In this document: in pieces, positions 1 to 11,795 of the stretch
How the letters are laid out: every line of letters begins with the position of its first letter
Numbering within the stretch: the first letter of the stretch is position 1
Source of the DNA: Tetracladium setigerum
Lineage: Eukaryota > Ascomycota > Leotiomycetes > Helotiales
Direction of reading: 5' to 3'
NCBI GenBank assembly: GCA_031472005.1
Contig: PZJY01000011.1
Location: 124,001-188,000 of the forward strand
Length of the DNA: 64,000 nt
Program-made: the position numbers and the translations under genes
Notes under the pieces: generated by a model
What the model saw: only the letters and a program-made list of their open reading frames with translations
The model's database searches: none
What the model was told of the DNA's origin: nothing

Positions 1-2017
1 CCCTCTTCTCCTTCTCCTTCTTCTTCTTCACCATCTGCCAGTGATCCGGATTCTTGGAGTCTGATCAACGCATATCCATCCCTCACGAACCATGGTTTCC
101 CACACTCTGGGGCTTCTCCAACCCACAGTACTAGTCGTCGACGTCGAAGACGACGCAGGTACAATGACGAGGAACGGCTGGAAGTCGCAGCCGTGAGAGC
201 ACACGGAGCCTGTGAAACCTGTCGCAACAAGAAAGTGAAGGTATGCAAACCGATGCTCAAAGTCTACCCTCTAACAGCAGCATTTGCTAATCCAATGTTG
301 ATAGTGTCTCCATGTACGAGCCAACTTGAAGTCTATGCTTGAAAACAACGGTGGCAGTTCAAGTGATCCTGGTAGGTTCTCTTAAATATCTCCACAGAAC
401 AAGTCTAACACCGTACTAGACAACCAGCCATTTGCGCAACAGCTTTCACTATCGACCGACTCAGGCTATCTATCAGGGGGAGATGGAAAAACAACACTTC
501 AGCACTATGTACAAGATGTGAGCGGGAGTGGGAACCCAGTACCATGGTATCTGCGAACCCTCTCACCCACCCTCGCAGATCACGAATACGTGACCTGGGA
601 CAACACTCAACCAAAAACAGACAGTGTTATTGGCACTTGGTCAATCGACGAAGGGAGCCAGGCAGATCCTTCACTCCAGTTACAGGATGCGGACTTCTAT
701 CCAGAGTGGACAGAAGAGCCCTTCAGCTACACTGATTTCCTTATAACTCCAAATCATCCTGAGAATACCCAAACAAAACCAGATCATCTCACGGGTATTG
801 TCTCATTTGATGAAAGTGGCCAATTTATTCCACCGAGAAAGGACCTCAGCCCTTACCTACCCACAGGCCACGAACCCCCATTGGAGGTGCATCATCGTCG
901 CAACATGGTCCCTGGCGAAGGAATTCCCTTTCGAATGACTACTGGTGTTGAGAACGTTCAGCCAGTGAGAGCCCCAAGGGTAAACCGGAATGGAGTGCCA
1001 AGTCGACGAAGGAGAGCTGGGGCAGCTCGACAAAATCCTTCAAATGCCCTAATTGTACAGCCGATTCTTCCTGCCCCTCGTCCTCAATTAGTCTCCGAAA
1101 ATTCCCTTGTATCGTCATCTTCGTTGTCAAATAACCGGGGGGCTCATTCAGGAGGTTTGGCATCGCCGCTTTCGAACGTGTCTATGAACTCGACCCCCGA
1201 GCCGGGGATGTTGCAACCTCCACCTCAGAACAATTGGACTGCAGGATCAATGGGATATCAATCATCGCCGCCCAATCCGCCACCCCAAGCTCTTGACTCT
1301 GCCGGTCTATACCAAGAACATTGGAACAATCCCACCGCCCAAGCTTTTAGTCCGGCCATTCCAGATCAGCAATACTCTGAAGCTCCTGCAGATGAGCTTC
1401 TTCCAATGTCAATGGGCAATCAATCGTTCTCGAACTTTGCTATACCACAACAGCAAGCACAGCAGATGAATTATCAACCGATGGGTTATGATCAGACCAA
1501 TGGAGGCTACTCGATAAACACTGCTGGTGCTGGATCAGGACAAAGTCGAACCAATCCTCCAATGCAGATCAACGCGGAGACACTCGATGACAACCGACGG
1601 TCACCATTCAATGAATATCCATCAGTCCCGAACAACTATCAGTATCTCCAGTTGCAACAAAGCGATATGGCATGGTCGGGTCCTTCTGCCTTTCTTCCCA
1701 ACGATGGCAATATCACGAGTCGTCCTCCATCTCTCACCACCAACACCACAGGTAGCTCGGAGTCCTATCGATTAATTAACAACAACAACAACAACAACAT
1801 AGACCACAACAAAAACAACAACGCCCACGACCCATCCTCATACTTCTCTCCAACAAACACTTACTCTCTCCAGGGTCCAGAGAGACCGACCATTGCCACG
1901 AGTTATAGTAATACTTGGACTGGCGAAGATGTGACGAATGATGTCAAGGGAGAGATGAATTGGGATGAATACATTCAATTTCCTACAGGGGAGAGCATTG
2001 CGGAGGGTCGGTATTGA
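1..2017 (+). CDS. Protein with half zinc-cluster motif, 5' partial
   Basis: The gene enters from the left edge, so the start is missing. Exons are 1-240, 305-371 and 420-2017, giving 634 visible residues with intact frame through both introns. Around visible residues 50-60 there is an Arg run, followed by a C-x2-C-x6-C pattern (residues 71, 74, 81) whose third Cys lies across intron 1. This is the first half of a Zn2Cys6 cluster; no second half follows. The rest is Pro/Ser/Gln/Asn rich and looks disordered, with a poly-Asn run from AAC repeats near 1780-1812. The layout suggests a fungal nuclear or regulatory protein, but I do not recognise a named family. Reading frame and splicing are solid; function is open. 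Confidence 0.75.
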
Positions 2018-2045
2018 TGGCGTCACGGAAGTTATGGAGTAATGG

Positions 2046-2093
2046 ATGATGAGATGATGAGATGATGAGATGATGAGATGATGAGATGATGAG
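2046..2093. repeat. Tandem repeat, 8-bp unit ATGATGAG x6
   Basis: Six perfect head-to-tail copies of ATGATGAG start about 28 bp after the stop codon of the upstream gene, probably in its 3' UTR. It looks like a slippage microsatellite; no function is implied. Confidence 0.9.
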
Positions 2094-2279
2094 ATAAGTG
2101 GAGATATTATGATGGATGTTGAAATACCACCTTGCTTGCTCTCTTTTGCGTCGATTGTATATACCCTGTACAAGTATGCTTTGTTTTTAAAAAGTTTTTT
2201 CCTATCTCTCAAAATAATTTTCTCAATATTTCAATCATACTCCACTTTTACATTAGTCTCTTGGATATATCTTATTTAT

Positions 2280-3459
2280 TTATTCGTCCATCACAGCTCT
2301 GATTGTACCCTCCGCACCTCCATTTTGATCTTCCCTCCCCTTCCTTCTTTCCCAAAAATGCTCCACATACTCCATTTGTCTCTCCTCCAAGTCCCTTCCG
2401 TTACCCAAGGTCCCCGAAATCCATCCACCAAAGTATCTCATCACCAACCAACTCTCAAAATCATAATGCGCCAACTTCCACCCCAGGTTCTTGTAGCTGT
2501 AACAAGTCACTAGCACTCCTTCCTTCGTAATCTGCGGCTCATCATGAACCTTTTCCACCCCACCCAACTCGACTTCATTATCCCGCATCCAACATTCACC
2601 GCAATCGGTATCGAATGGAAGATCAAGTACACAACTATATCCTTTCTCCCACACCTTCGGATTATCACCGGCATTTTTAGAGCCCGGGAACAAATATAAC
2701 CCCCAAAACCGACCGCACTGCTGATCACACATAAACCTAAGCACATACCCCCCATCCTTTTTCTCGGTACAAACACCACCACCACATCCTCCCCACAACC
2801 ACCACAACCTTTTCCCTCCCAACACTTCACCAACCCCGAAACCGCGACCATATCACCACCCAAATACAACCTCTTCGCCAACCCCTGATCTCTCATAAAT
2901 CTCAAAAATCCCGGCGGGAACGTCAACCTTAATTTCGTCGCCAACTCCACAAGGCAATAAAGCGTGTGCTCCGTCGGGACCTTCCCTTGCCACCAATACG
3001 CAGCTTCCTCAATACTCTCTTCATCCATCTCCTTCAGCCACTCCAAAGATCCATTTAGAGTTAAATAGCGTAGATCTGGAAGCGTGCCATCTTCAGGTTC
3101 GCTGAAGCGTGTGGAGAGGGGTGGGGAGAGGTAGGTCCATGGTTTGCGTTGGCCGAAGTTGGCGTCGCCGGTTGGGGGGCCGAATTTGGAGTTTAGGTGG
3201 AGGGTGGTGAGGATTGAGGGGAGGAGGTGGGAGGTTAGTTTGTAGGTTAGGGAGTTTAGGTGGGAGAATGTTAGGAATGTTCTGGGGTTGTGGGGGAGGA
3301 GATATGTTGATATTTGGATGAGGGTTTCCTAGGTCGTTTGTGTTGTGAGCTCGAGGAGCTAGCTATGTATAGGTGGGAGTTGTTTTCCTTTTTCAAAAAA
3401 AAAAAAAAAGGTATGCCTTGTGATGTTTGACTTACAGGAGGTAGAGTATTGAATGACAT
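2280..3459 (-). CDS. F-box-like protein, one frameshift
   Basis: Exon 1 is 3436-3459 (ATG at 3459); the intron 3329-3435 has a GTAAGT donor and ends in CTAG. The N-terminus (MSFNTLPPETLIQISTYLL) reads like an F-box, whose role would be to bind Skp1 in SCF ubiquitin ligases. The middle and end form a globular domain with Trp/Tyr-rich strands and an RFMCDQQ-type motif, as seen in uncharacterised fungal proteins. The frame shifts by one base near 2755-2762. Adding one T to the T5 run (plus strand) at 2758-2762 restores a 357-aa frame up to the stop at 2280; the alternative frame becomes an unlikely hydrophobic tail. Either a consensus error or a real pseudogene. The F-box call is moderate; the substrate is unknown. 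Confidence 0.6.
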
Positions 3460-4185
3460 TTTTATCGTAAACTATCTATTTTGTTGTCTCAAGTGAGGTG
3501 TGCTAAAAGTTTGGGAACGTAAAGATGTGTGAGTTGATATTGAGGAGGGAGGCGGCTGCTTTATATGCGCCTCAGAGGATACACCGAGTGGAACCCACTT
3601 AACAGCCGCAAACAAGTGCGAACAATGAATGGATCATCTGGTTGGCTGAAGGAACGCGAGGTATCTTTAGTTCCACGGCGGGCTGAATTGTACCTAGGAA
3701 TTACTGGAATGGGCGTTTTGTAAAAACAAGTTGTAACAATCAAATAATCCTTTCCACTGGGTAAGGTGCATCAACATGAACCACAGTCTTGCTTCCGTTG
3801 TTCTTGGTCTTTCGCTTCCAGGCTTGGCGGCCGACGATATTGACAACAACTGACGTTTCTGTGGACCAGTAGACACAAAGTATATTGTTCATTCACCAGG
3901 TGCTACCTGTTACATTCGATAGCTGGATTTCACTTCCAGTGGACAGCAGTTTTAAACTTTGTTGATCGTTTTGCTGTGGGCATGAAGAGTTGTGGTAGAA
4001 CGAATCATGTCAGAGAACAAGTGTACAGAGATGATGATAACATTTGAGTAATTCTATAAATACTGATCGATTGAAATTTATACATATACCTTCTTCTTAT
4101 CTAGCATACCCTTCGCAGATGCTTTAGCGAACAGAGTACAGAGTTCCAAAGTGACTCTGGGCAGTTAGGAATCGGTTCATCCGCC
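3460..4185. other. Intergenic, nothing recognised
   Basis: Spacer between the start of the F-box-like gene and the stop of the convergent-side MFS gene. Only short unsupported ORFs of about 60 codons are present; no RNA gene or repeat was seen. Confidence 0.6.
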
Positions 4186-6037
4186 TCACGACCGCGGTTT
4201 CACGGACTTCCACTCAACAAAGAGCGAAGCCACGAGAGCGAGAAGCGAGAACGCAAGAGCACAGTAGAAAGTACTGATAATTCCAGTATTGTAAGCAATG
4301 AGAACAGTCCTGAGCTGATCGACTGGTACCAAATCACGAATTTGTGTGGCGCCTGTCTTGGCTATCGCAGAAACATCGAAGCCCGGAAGACTTTTCGACA
4401 ACTCTGATGCTAGACCATTGACGAGCAAGCTTTGACAGATACTGATTGCGATGGTCCCGGCGAAGAACTGTGCGAACGCGATTATCGTTAATCCGATGGG
4501 GATGTCTTTCTTGGGCAGGACTGTCTGTGCTGCAATCGTACATTGTGTCAGGCTCATGCCTGTGCCAATTCCAACAACAAGCTAGTAGCAAGTCAGCAAA
4601 AGCCATGTTGATGTTCAAAATCTTCATAACTCACCTGGTAACCGAGCCATTCTGCAGTGCCGGTGTCCACTTCGAACTTCGTCATCAACCCACCGCCAAT
4701 AACACGGATGGCACATCCCACGACCAGCCATGGAGCGTATTGTCCTTGTTTGGAGATGATAACGCCGCTAGCAATGACAGCTACAACCGTTCCGAGTAGA
4801 AGGGGCAGGATTTTGATGCCTGATTGAACGGCAGATGTGCCTTGGATTGCCTGAAACCAGATGGGGAGATAGAATGTCGGAATGATCAAAGCGGCACCAA
4901 GTCCCATTGAAACGACGACTCCAGCCGCGATGCTGCGTTGACGAATGATCCTCGGAGGTATAGTTCCATCCTCTTGAAAGTATTGAGCGCCGATGAAAGA
5001 GAAAATCAACACTACACCAACTACCAGAAGAGCAATTACTCGAGAATGAGACCAAGGATACGTCGCACCACCCCATTGCAAAGCCAAAAGAAGACAGACT
5101 AGTCCTGGTGCAAGAACCACGTTCCCCACCGGATCAAACTTCCACATCTTTTGCTGAAGAGAGCCACTCATCTTCTGTGGTGGAGGCGAGCTCGGGAGAA
5201 ATACCAAGAGCCCGATGAGCGCAAGGCCACCAATTGGAACGTTGATCCAGAAGCACCATCGCCAGGATGCCTTTGTCGTCAAAAGTCCACCGACCAGAGG
5301 ACCAAATATCGAAGAGATGCCAAAGGTAGCACCGAGGAAACCCTGGTATTGAGGTCGCTTTTGTAATGGGACCAGATCGAGTATGATTACCGATGCTCCA
5401 ACGGTACTTCCAGCACACCCGATACCACTTATCGCACGGCCAATAATGAAGACTACTGATGAAGACGCGGCAGCAGACATGATGGATCCAGCCACAAAGA
5501 CAACAATTAGTGCTGCATAAGTCCACTTTGGCGAGAAGAAGGTCTGTTGGCGTCCACATACATTAGCCGTTGATACTTGGAACCTCATCGATTGAGCAGG
5601 AGAACTTACATAGACTTTACCAAGTGGGAATTGCGCCACACAGTTGGTGAAAAGAAACGCAGACTCGTACCAAGCTATGTCGTTGAAGCTCTTGAATTCA
5701 TCAGAAATCGCTGGAATCGCTACACCAATGATGGTTCGATCCTGTTTGATAACACTTCAGCACACTCCCATTGCTTGACAAAATAATGACTCACAAGTGC
5801 ACCCAGGAAAAATGCAAGTAAGATCGAGAGCATTGCTGGTATAACGATCTTTGTTGGTGGGTAAGTCGACTCCTCACGGTCATCCGTTTGTCCTTGGACA
5901 GCGGGAGCTTCGGTGTCTTTCTCGAGAGTATCATTTGATTGATCACTCACGATCTTCCTTGTCGGCTCATCCATACCAAGCAATCTTCTCCAGAAGGGTT
6001 GTTGCATCATATTGGCGTCGTTGAAAGGCAATGTCAA
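4186..6037 (-). CDS. MFS drug/toxin efflux pump, DHA2 type (14 TM)
   Basis: Four exons (5795-6037, 5610-5741, 4635-5543, 4186-4581) encode 559 aa with all phases matching. A soluble N-terminal tail of about 60 residues precedes the first helix. The DHA1/2 motif LDRTIIGVA spans the first splice site, and the DHA2 signature (GPxxGG followed by WRWCFWINVPIG) lies near residue 220. Length and motifs match H+-antiporters of the plasma membrane such as those of the aflatoxin-pump/Tri12-like group, which export drugs or fungal metabolites. The gene is divergent from a Zn2Cys6 regulator, with about 360 bp between start codons and shared palindromes, suggesting co-regulation. The substrate cannot be read from sequence. 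No biosynthetic enzyme lies beside the pair, so a drug-resistance pump is as likely as a cluster exporter. Confidence 0.92.
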
Positions 6038-6243
6038 TTTTGTGGTTGAGTCTCGAATAATTGCTGTGGTTTGAGGCGAAAGTCAACTTCAAAAGTTGTG
6101 CTTTTGTAGAATTGCACTTCAAGCGAGAACACTTCATCTTATTTGTACGGGCTATAATCCTTAATTCGATCCGTGAAATGGATGATGACGGCTTGACTTC
6201 ATGAGTTGCGACAATCGAGAGGAGTTGTCCTATATTTCTGTTG

Positions 6244-6260
6244 TTCGGTCTCGGACCGAA
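6244..6260. promoter_or_regulatory. Palindrome TTCGGTC-N3-GACCGAA (CGG-N7-CCG)
   Basis: A perfect 7-bp inverted repeat with a 3-bp spacer in the divergent promoter. It contains an inverted CGG/CCG pair spaced by 7 bp, the kind of site bound by Zn2Cys6 dimers. It lies 207 bp upstream of the pump start and 136 bp upstream of the regulator start. Binding is inference. Confidence 0.6.
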
Positions 6261-6267
6261 GTTCGGG

Positions 6268-6280
6268 CGCTAGACCGAAG
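6268..6280 (-). promoter_or_regulatory. 13-mer CTTCGGTCTAGCG, inverted copy
   Basis: On the plus strand this reads CGCTAGACCGAAG, the exact reverse complement of the 13-mer at 6350-6362. It shares the CTTCGGTC core with the adjacent palindrome. It is also enclosed by GTTCGG (6261-6266) and CCGAAC (6281-6286). Probably a repeated operator for the neighbouring Zn2Cys6 regulator. Confidence 0.55.
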
Positions 6281-6349
6281 CCGAACTTTATAGAAGTTGT
6301 ATCCTGCCAGTTCATGTCCTGCAATTGTGACCACAGAGAAAGAGAAAAC

Positions 6350-6362
6350 CTTCGGTCTAGCG
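6350..6362 (+). promoter_or_regulatory. 13-mer CTTCGGTCTAGCG, direct copy
   Basis: Exact copy, in opposite orientation, of the element at 6268-6280. It ends 33 bp before the regulator ATG (6396), a position consistent with autoregulation. Together the three elements carry four CTTCGGTC-like cores within 120 bp. Confidence 0.55.
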
Positions 6363-6395
6363 TCTTTTAAATTCGACACACAATCTTGGGACTCG

Positions 6396-8539
6396 ATGCA
6401 ATCACCGAACTCCTGGAGCTGTGTGCCATGCGCCAAGCGAAAGGTTCGGTGCGACCGAGGGACCCCATGCTCCCACTGCAAGCGAAGAAGGGGGGATATT
6501 TGCCAATATCCCGTTGCGATTGGTACTAGATCAGATGTTCAACAGAGATCGGCCACTGATAGCTCGCAAATTACTCGCATTGAAAGACTTGAGCAGTACA
6601 TTCGAAGTCTCGGACATGACCCAAATCAGCTAACTCAAGATACGACTGCGCTCGGGGTGAATAACTCGACTTCAAACTCGACAGCTCAAAAGTCCATTAC
6701 TCCCCCTTGTTCGAAGAAGCTAGCGTCTCGTATTGTTGAACAAGCTAGACTTGTAGAGCATGATGAGCAGACGATGTATCTTGAGGCGTATGCTCCTCCC
6801 CACATTCTCAGTGCTTGAATATGGCTGATATTGAGATGTGTGTAGTCCGGTGTGGCACAGCTGGAGCGAAGCAAAACGATCTGATGTCGAATCATTAAAG
6901 TCTTTAGCAAATATTCAAGGTCTTGGGTATTGCGACACCTTGCTGGAGTTACCCTGTATAGGACATCTGGCTGGTGTTTCTACAGAGCATCCAGTTGCCC
7001 AAACAGTCTGGGCTCTCTGGAACCGATATCTCACAAATGTTCATCCACTGACCAAACTTTTCTTCGATTGGGAGAAAGCACCATTGCTGCGAAAGGCAGC
7101 AGAGAATCCACTGTTGCTATCGAAAGGAGAAAATGCATTTGTTTCGGCTGTGTACTTCATTACGGTTTTGAGTCTTTCGGAAGAGGCGTGTGAGGAAGTT
7201 CTGCTGCAAAACTCCGGAAAATCTGCGCTCTTGAGTGAGTTTCAGTCTCGCCTGGAAGCAGCACTTTTTGCTGCTGGCTATGTTGTGACTTGTGATTTAC
7301 TTGTCCTACAATCTTTACTCATCTACTTGGTAATGTCGCCATAATCGTTCGAGATTATTGCTGATACCTCACAGATTGCAATGCGTAATCGTGCCAGACC
7401 AGCTGCCTGGTTCTCGCTGATGGGTATCGCCGTCCGCATTGCTCAAAGAATCGGCTTGCACAGGGATGGTTCCCTGCTTGGCTTGTCCCCAGTCAGGGCA
7501 GAAGAGAAACGACGAGTATGGTGGCAAATGCAGCACATGGAGATTATGATTTCCCAGATTCTCGGATGCCTCTCGCTGACCCTTTACGCTGACTGGGATA
7601 CAAAGATGCCTGCGAACCTCGATGACAGCGATTTGCACTCTGGAATAGAATCAATACCGCCTGGTCGTCCTGGACTGACAAGCATGTCCCATTGTCTTTG
7701 GAGATACTGCTTACTTCACCAACAACGCAGTTCTGGCCATTCGCTGCTCCCCTCAAAAGATTTCTCCTTTGTGACTTCGTCCAAAAATCCCTTGGCGGAG
7801 AAGGTTACAGTCGTGGAGCATTGCGTGGCGATGCTGAATAGGAACTTCGTTCAGTACTGTGATCTTTTGAATCCACTTCATGTGAGTATCCAGGTCGGGA
7901 TACGGACGTTCATCCTCGCCATGAAGAGAATCATACACCAGCCTGGAGTCGCGAATGTGAAAATATCGGAGATACCACCAGCCGAACGGGATGGGTTCTT
8001 GAAGATATGTATGGAGTGCTTGGAATACTATATTCTCGGGGAGACCACTCAATCGATTGCACAGTTTCGCTGGTACAATGAAATTTACTTTCAATGGCCG
8101 GCATGTAAGTGCTCCTGCCTCACTCTTATCACACCATGTCAAGAACTGATGCAAAAATGCAGTCGTCTATGTGATCATCGAAACAAGGCACCGAGCCAGC
8201 TCTTCTATGGTTTCTTCCCTATGGAAACTCATTGATCGAGTCTGTGACGTTCATCCAAAACTCAAGGCCGCCATCGAAAGGCCAGATATCATCGCAATTG
8301 CACGACTTATTGTGCTTGCATGGCAACAGCGTCAGGAGCATCTCCAAATATCAAACCAGGAGGTCGAGAAGCCGGTATGTGTAACTAAGCTGGAGGGGGA
8401 ACTCGCCTCTCTGGGGGAGAGGTCGAAACCATTGGACGGAGACTCCGACGGTGGATGTTTTGATATATCGCCTCTCAATTTCGACATGATTGATTGGGCG
8501 GCTTGGGAACCAGATGGGTATTTGCAAGCCCTGAATTGA
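6396..8539 (+). CDS. Zn2Cys6 transcription factor (Fungal_trans)
   Basis: Exons 6396-6787, 6846-7329, 7375-8104 and 8163-8539 give 660 aa with clean phases. The N-terminus has a full binuclear zinc cluster, Cys 9, 12, 19, 25, 28 and 36, followed by a linker and a short coiled coil (about residues 60-75). The middle homology region carries an RRVWWQMQHME segment typical of the fungal-specific transcription factor domain. A C-terminal acidic stretch ends in a Trp-rich tail (DMIDWAAWEPDG), a plausible activation region. 6396 is the first in-frame ATG. Divergent to the DHA2 pump, so the natural inference is a pathway-specific activator of that pump. The inducing signal is unknown. Confidence 0.93.
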
Positions 8540-9118
8540 AGAATGGAAGAAAACGAAATAGTTGTAATACTTGAAATTGAAACGATGGATGTAGTATTAA
8601 GCAAATAGTAAAGGAAATGAAATGATCTTGTTGTCGATTGAAGCTGTCCCAGAACAAACGAGGTGACCCTCCTACGATGAAATGTGTAGCCATTAACGCA
8701 TAAAGTATCTTTGGAGAGGAAGAGTTTTGACGGCCAAAGTTGGAGAAATTACCTCCAGATGTGGAAGAGCTACCTTGAACAGCTGACAGTTATATGCCAC
8801 TGATTTGGATCTGGGCTTATAACAATAGACAGGAAGAGCTCGGAGGGTGGGAGAACTCACCCAGACGCCTGTGTAAGGTGCTGGAACTGAAATAAATCAT
8901 CAACTGAAATTCAAATCGTTTTCCAATAAGGTAGGTAGACGAACCGATCAATTATCAATGTTTAGGTAATTGGTAAGTTGTGGAGTTGTGATCCGTGACT
9001 TCGTGGCACGAAATTCTCTTGGCATGGAGGTACAACGTGATTTCTCGTGTCAAATGCACGCCAGCCGCATTGAACAACACAACACCATGCCGAAGCATCC
9101 CCAAATGGTACCGCCACA
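8540..9118. other. Intergenic, nothing recognised
   Basis: Holds the 3' flank of the regulator and the promoter of the CtIP-like gene. No coding, RNA or repeat signal stands out. Confidence 0.6.
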
Positions 9119-11795
9119 ATGAATAGCTGGGAAATTGGGAGAGAGAAACTGCTGGAAGCAGTGGGTAAAGCATACGATATAGTTGGAGTCCAAGTCGCTG
9201 CTGGTGACTACCTCGCCCCATTCGTTAATTGCATTTGAATATCGCTGACTCTGTCGTAGAGATTGACAGGGAGAATAACTATCTTATCCCGAAGGCACAA
9301 TGGAGAGAGATGCAAGAGAGTCTGGAGGGCGGTCAAAAGAGCTTGGATGAGGCAATAGAGCGGTGCAAAGCTAGGGATGCGAGAGTGACAGAGCTGGAGG
9401 CGGAAAACCAACGTCTTCAACGAGAACTCGAGGCTGCACTACAGACAAAGAGCAAAGTATTCGAAACACCTGCTCGAGCTCGCCTCTTCAACAAAGATGC
9501 ACCAACTCCTAGCGAACCGCTCCCTTCCATACAACTCGTCCATCACAATGGGTCCTCCGCCATTTCTGGAGACAAGTACGATCTACTGGTGAGGCAACAC
9601 AATAACATATACGAGCAGTGGAAGCACCACAAAGCTAAACATGAAGAGCTTAAAGCATTGTGCCAAAGGCAAACGGAGACGGTAGCACAGTGGGAGGAGT
9701 ATGCTGGAAAGAATCGGAAAAAGATCCAGAGCAAGAATGAGCAGCTCAGGCAGCTGAGGGAGCAGGTTGAAAGGCTTAAGAGCGAATTGGAAAATGGTTT
9801 GGATGGATCCGAGAAGCTTTCGCCAGGCAAAATATCGCCTCCCCTGGTTCCGGCTTCATCTATGCCAAGAGACCGGCCTTTGGTTAGCAAAGCCGTTCTT
9901 AATACAGATATTCACAGCTTTGCGTCGTCGAGTATCAACAACGATGGGCCCCGAAGTATCCCAAACAGATTTCAGAGATGGATCTCATGTCAAACGTAAG
10001 GGTTGACAACCTTACCAACTTCCCTCGAAAGCTTGATAAAGAGGCGCCCCTTTTGAAGCCTACTGATCAGAACATGGTTACAATACGAGACTCTGACGAC
10101 GAAGCAGAGGAGGATCTAGACCCTGAACTCTCACTACCAAAATTGCCGCGATCATCAGAGTTGTATGGATCATCCGAGGATCAAGATTCTAACAGTACAC
10201 ACGATAGTACTGGCCCTGAGGCTGGCGAAAAACAGAATCAAAACGACCAAGTCCAAATTAAAGCTGAGGCGCCAAGCTCACAAGATTCTCCTGTGGTGGT
10301 GTCGACAAGAGTTGTCCGGAAGCGGAAGACTCCCCACGAGGCTAAAACACCAGCAACGAGAATCAAGCTTGAAATTAATTCCAGCAGTCCAGCACGACTT
10401 ATGAATTCAAGTGATAGCCTAGATCTGGACGATATTGGAGAGAAGGTGGCGACGCCTAAAAAGGCGCGTAGTGTGAAGGGACTTCTCGCAGGAAAGGGCA
10501 AACCTCGGAATCAAACCTTCACTCCGTTGAAAGAGTCGACGGGGGTGGTTAGCCAGATTGAACAAATATCCCAAGAAACACCAATCCCCAAAGCCAGAAC
10601 AGCTCAATTGAGCTCAGCGCTGCAACCATTGAGCATCAATAAGCAGATTGGTCGCAGGGGTTTGGATGCCAGAGATCCGAAAAGACGTCGGATTGCTGAC
10701 GACAGAGCAATAGCAGCTTTGACAGAAGATCATGAAGTTCCTGCGGTTGTGAGAAATCCAAACAAAGAGGGTCTTGATCTCCGCGACAAACTGGATGAAT
10801 TACTTGAAAAGCCATCTCCTGCTAGGAAGGCGCTCGCTAGCCCGTCGAAATCGATATCCCCGGTGAAACGATCGGACAAGCCTCTGGCGAAGTCTCGCCT
10901 TACCCTCCAACGCGAAGTCACCCAGAGCGAGGAACCAGAGAGACCAAGATCACGCAAATCAACACTTCCTGCATCCTCTAGGGCTTCCAACCGTAAATCT
11001 GAGGAATCATCTCGACCATCGCCCGAAGTCTTATCAGAACCGCAGAGGACAGGCTTTTCTAAACCATCTTCCAAATTGGGTCTCAGGAAGGAGCCTAGAG
11101 CCCCCAAAACCCCAGTGATTTGATAACAAAACCCCGAGAATCAACCTCCACCTTCACAAACCCAACATCCGCCATAATCACCCCAAGCACAAGCACCTCA
11201 CGAAAAGCAATCACTCGCAAAAGATTGAATTTCGAAGACCTCGACCACGACCCCGACCAAGAACCCTTCGCCTCCGCCCCCTCGAATCCTCCGCCTCGAA
11301 GACTTCAAAATAAACCAACAATACAACCAAGGCTACAAACACGCCTTCAACGAAGTCGTCCGCGACAAGAACGCTCGCGCCTCTCTCCACGCCTGCACCA
11401 AACCCTCCTGCTGCGGCGACAAATTCCGCGCTCTCGTCAAAGCAAAACGCAATTTCGACATCCCCCGCACGCCTGCCGAGCTCGTGGAGGATAATGCCAT
11501 GATGCGTGAGTTTCTTGGGGGAAATGCCTGGAAATTGGAGACGATGGATAAGGAGGAGAGGGATGAGTTGTGGATTCAGGCGAAAGTGAGATTGTTGGCG
11601 AATGAGAGTGGGAAACACAGACATGCGTACCCGAGATCGGATACGCCGCCGGGATTTTGGAGGGTAGATTTTCCGACAACGCAGGAGGTGGCCGAGGAGA
11701 GGGAGCAGTCGAGGATTGAGGAGAGGAAGGCGGTGAGGGCGAGGTATGAGGAGGCTATGAGGGAGGGAGGGTCGTGGCTTTTTAGGGATGAGTGA
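9119..11795 (+). CDS. CtIP/Sae2/Ctp1-like DNA-end resection factor, frame breaks
   Basis: Exon 1 is 9119-9203, intron 9204-9259, then one long exon. N-terminal residues about 30-200 form coiled coils, as in CtIP tetramerisation regions. The middle is disordered, Ser/Pro/Lys rich. The C-terminus has the hallmark domain: an LEDFKINQQYNQGY segment, a Cys cluster (ACTKPSCCGDKF), and the RHR-type motif KHRHAYPRSDTPPGFW followed by RVDFPTTQE. The family stimulates the Mre11-Rad50-Nbs1/Xrs2 nuclease at double-strand breaks and is CDK regulated. The frame breaks four times, each repaired by one added base: the C4 at 9949-9952, somewhere in 11102-11121, the C3 at 11264-11266 and the CC at 11288-11289. 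The corrected length is about 874 aa. Function is certain from the C-terminus. Whether the breaks are real is not. Confidence 0.85.

Noticed and set aside
11120..11494. Separate 124-codon gene after the CtIP frame ends
   Set aside because: Its sequence (RKRLNFEDLDHDPDQEPF) fits as the continuation of the CtIP protein after one missing base, so it was merged with that gene.
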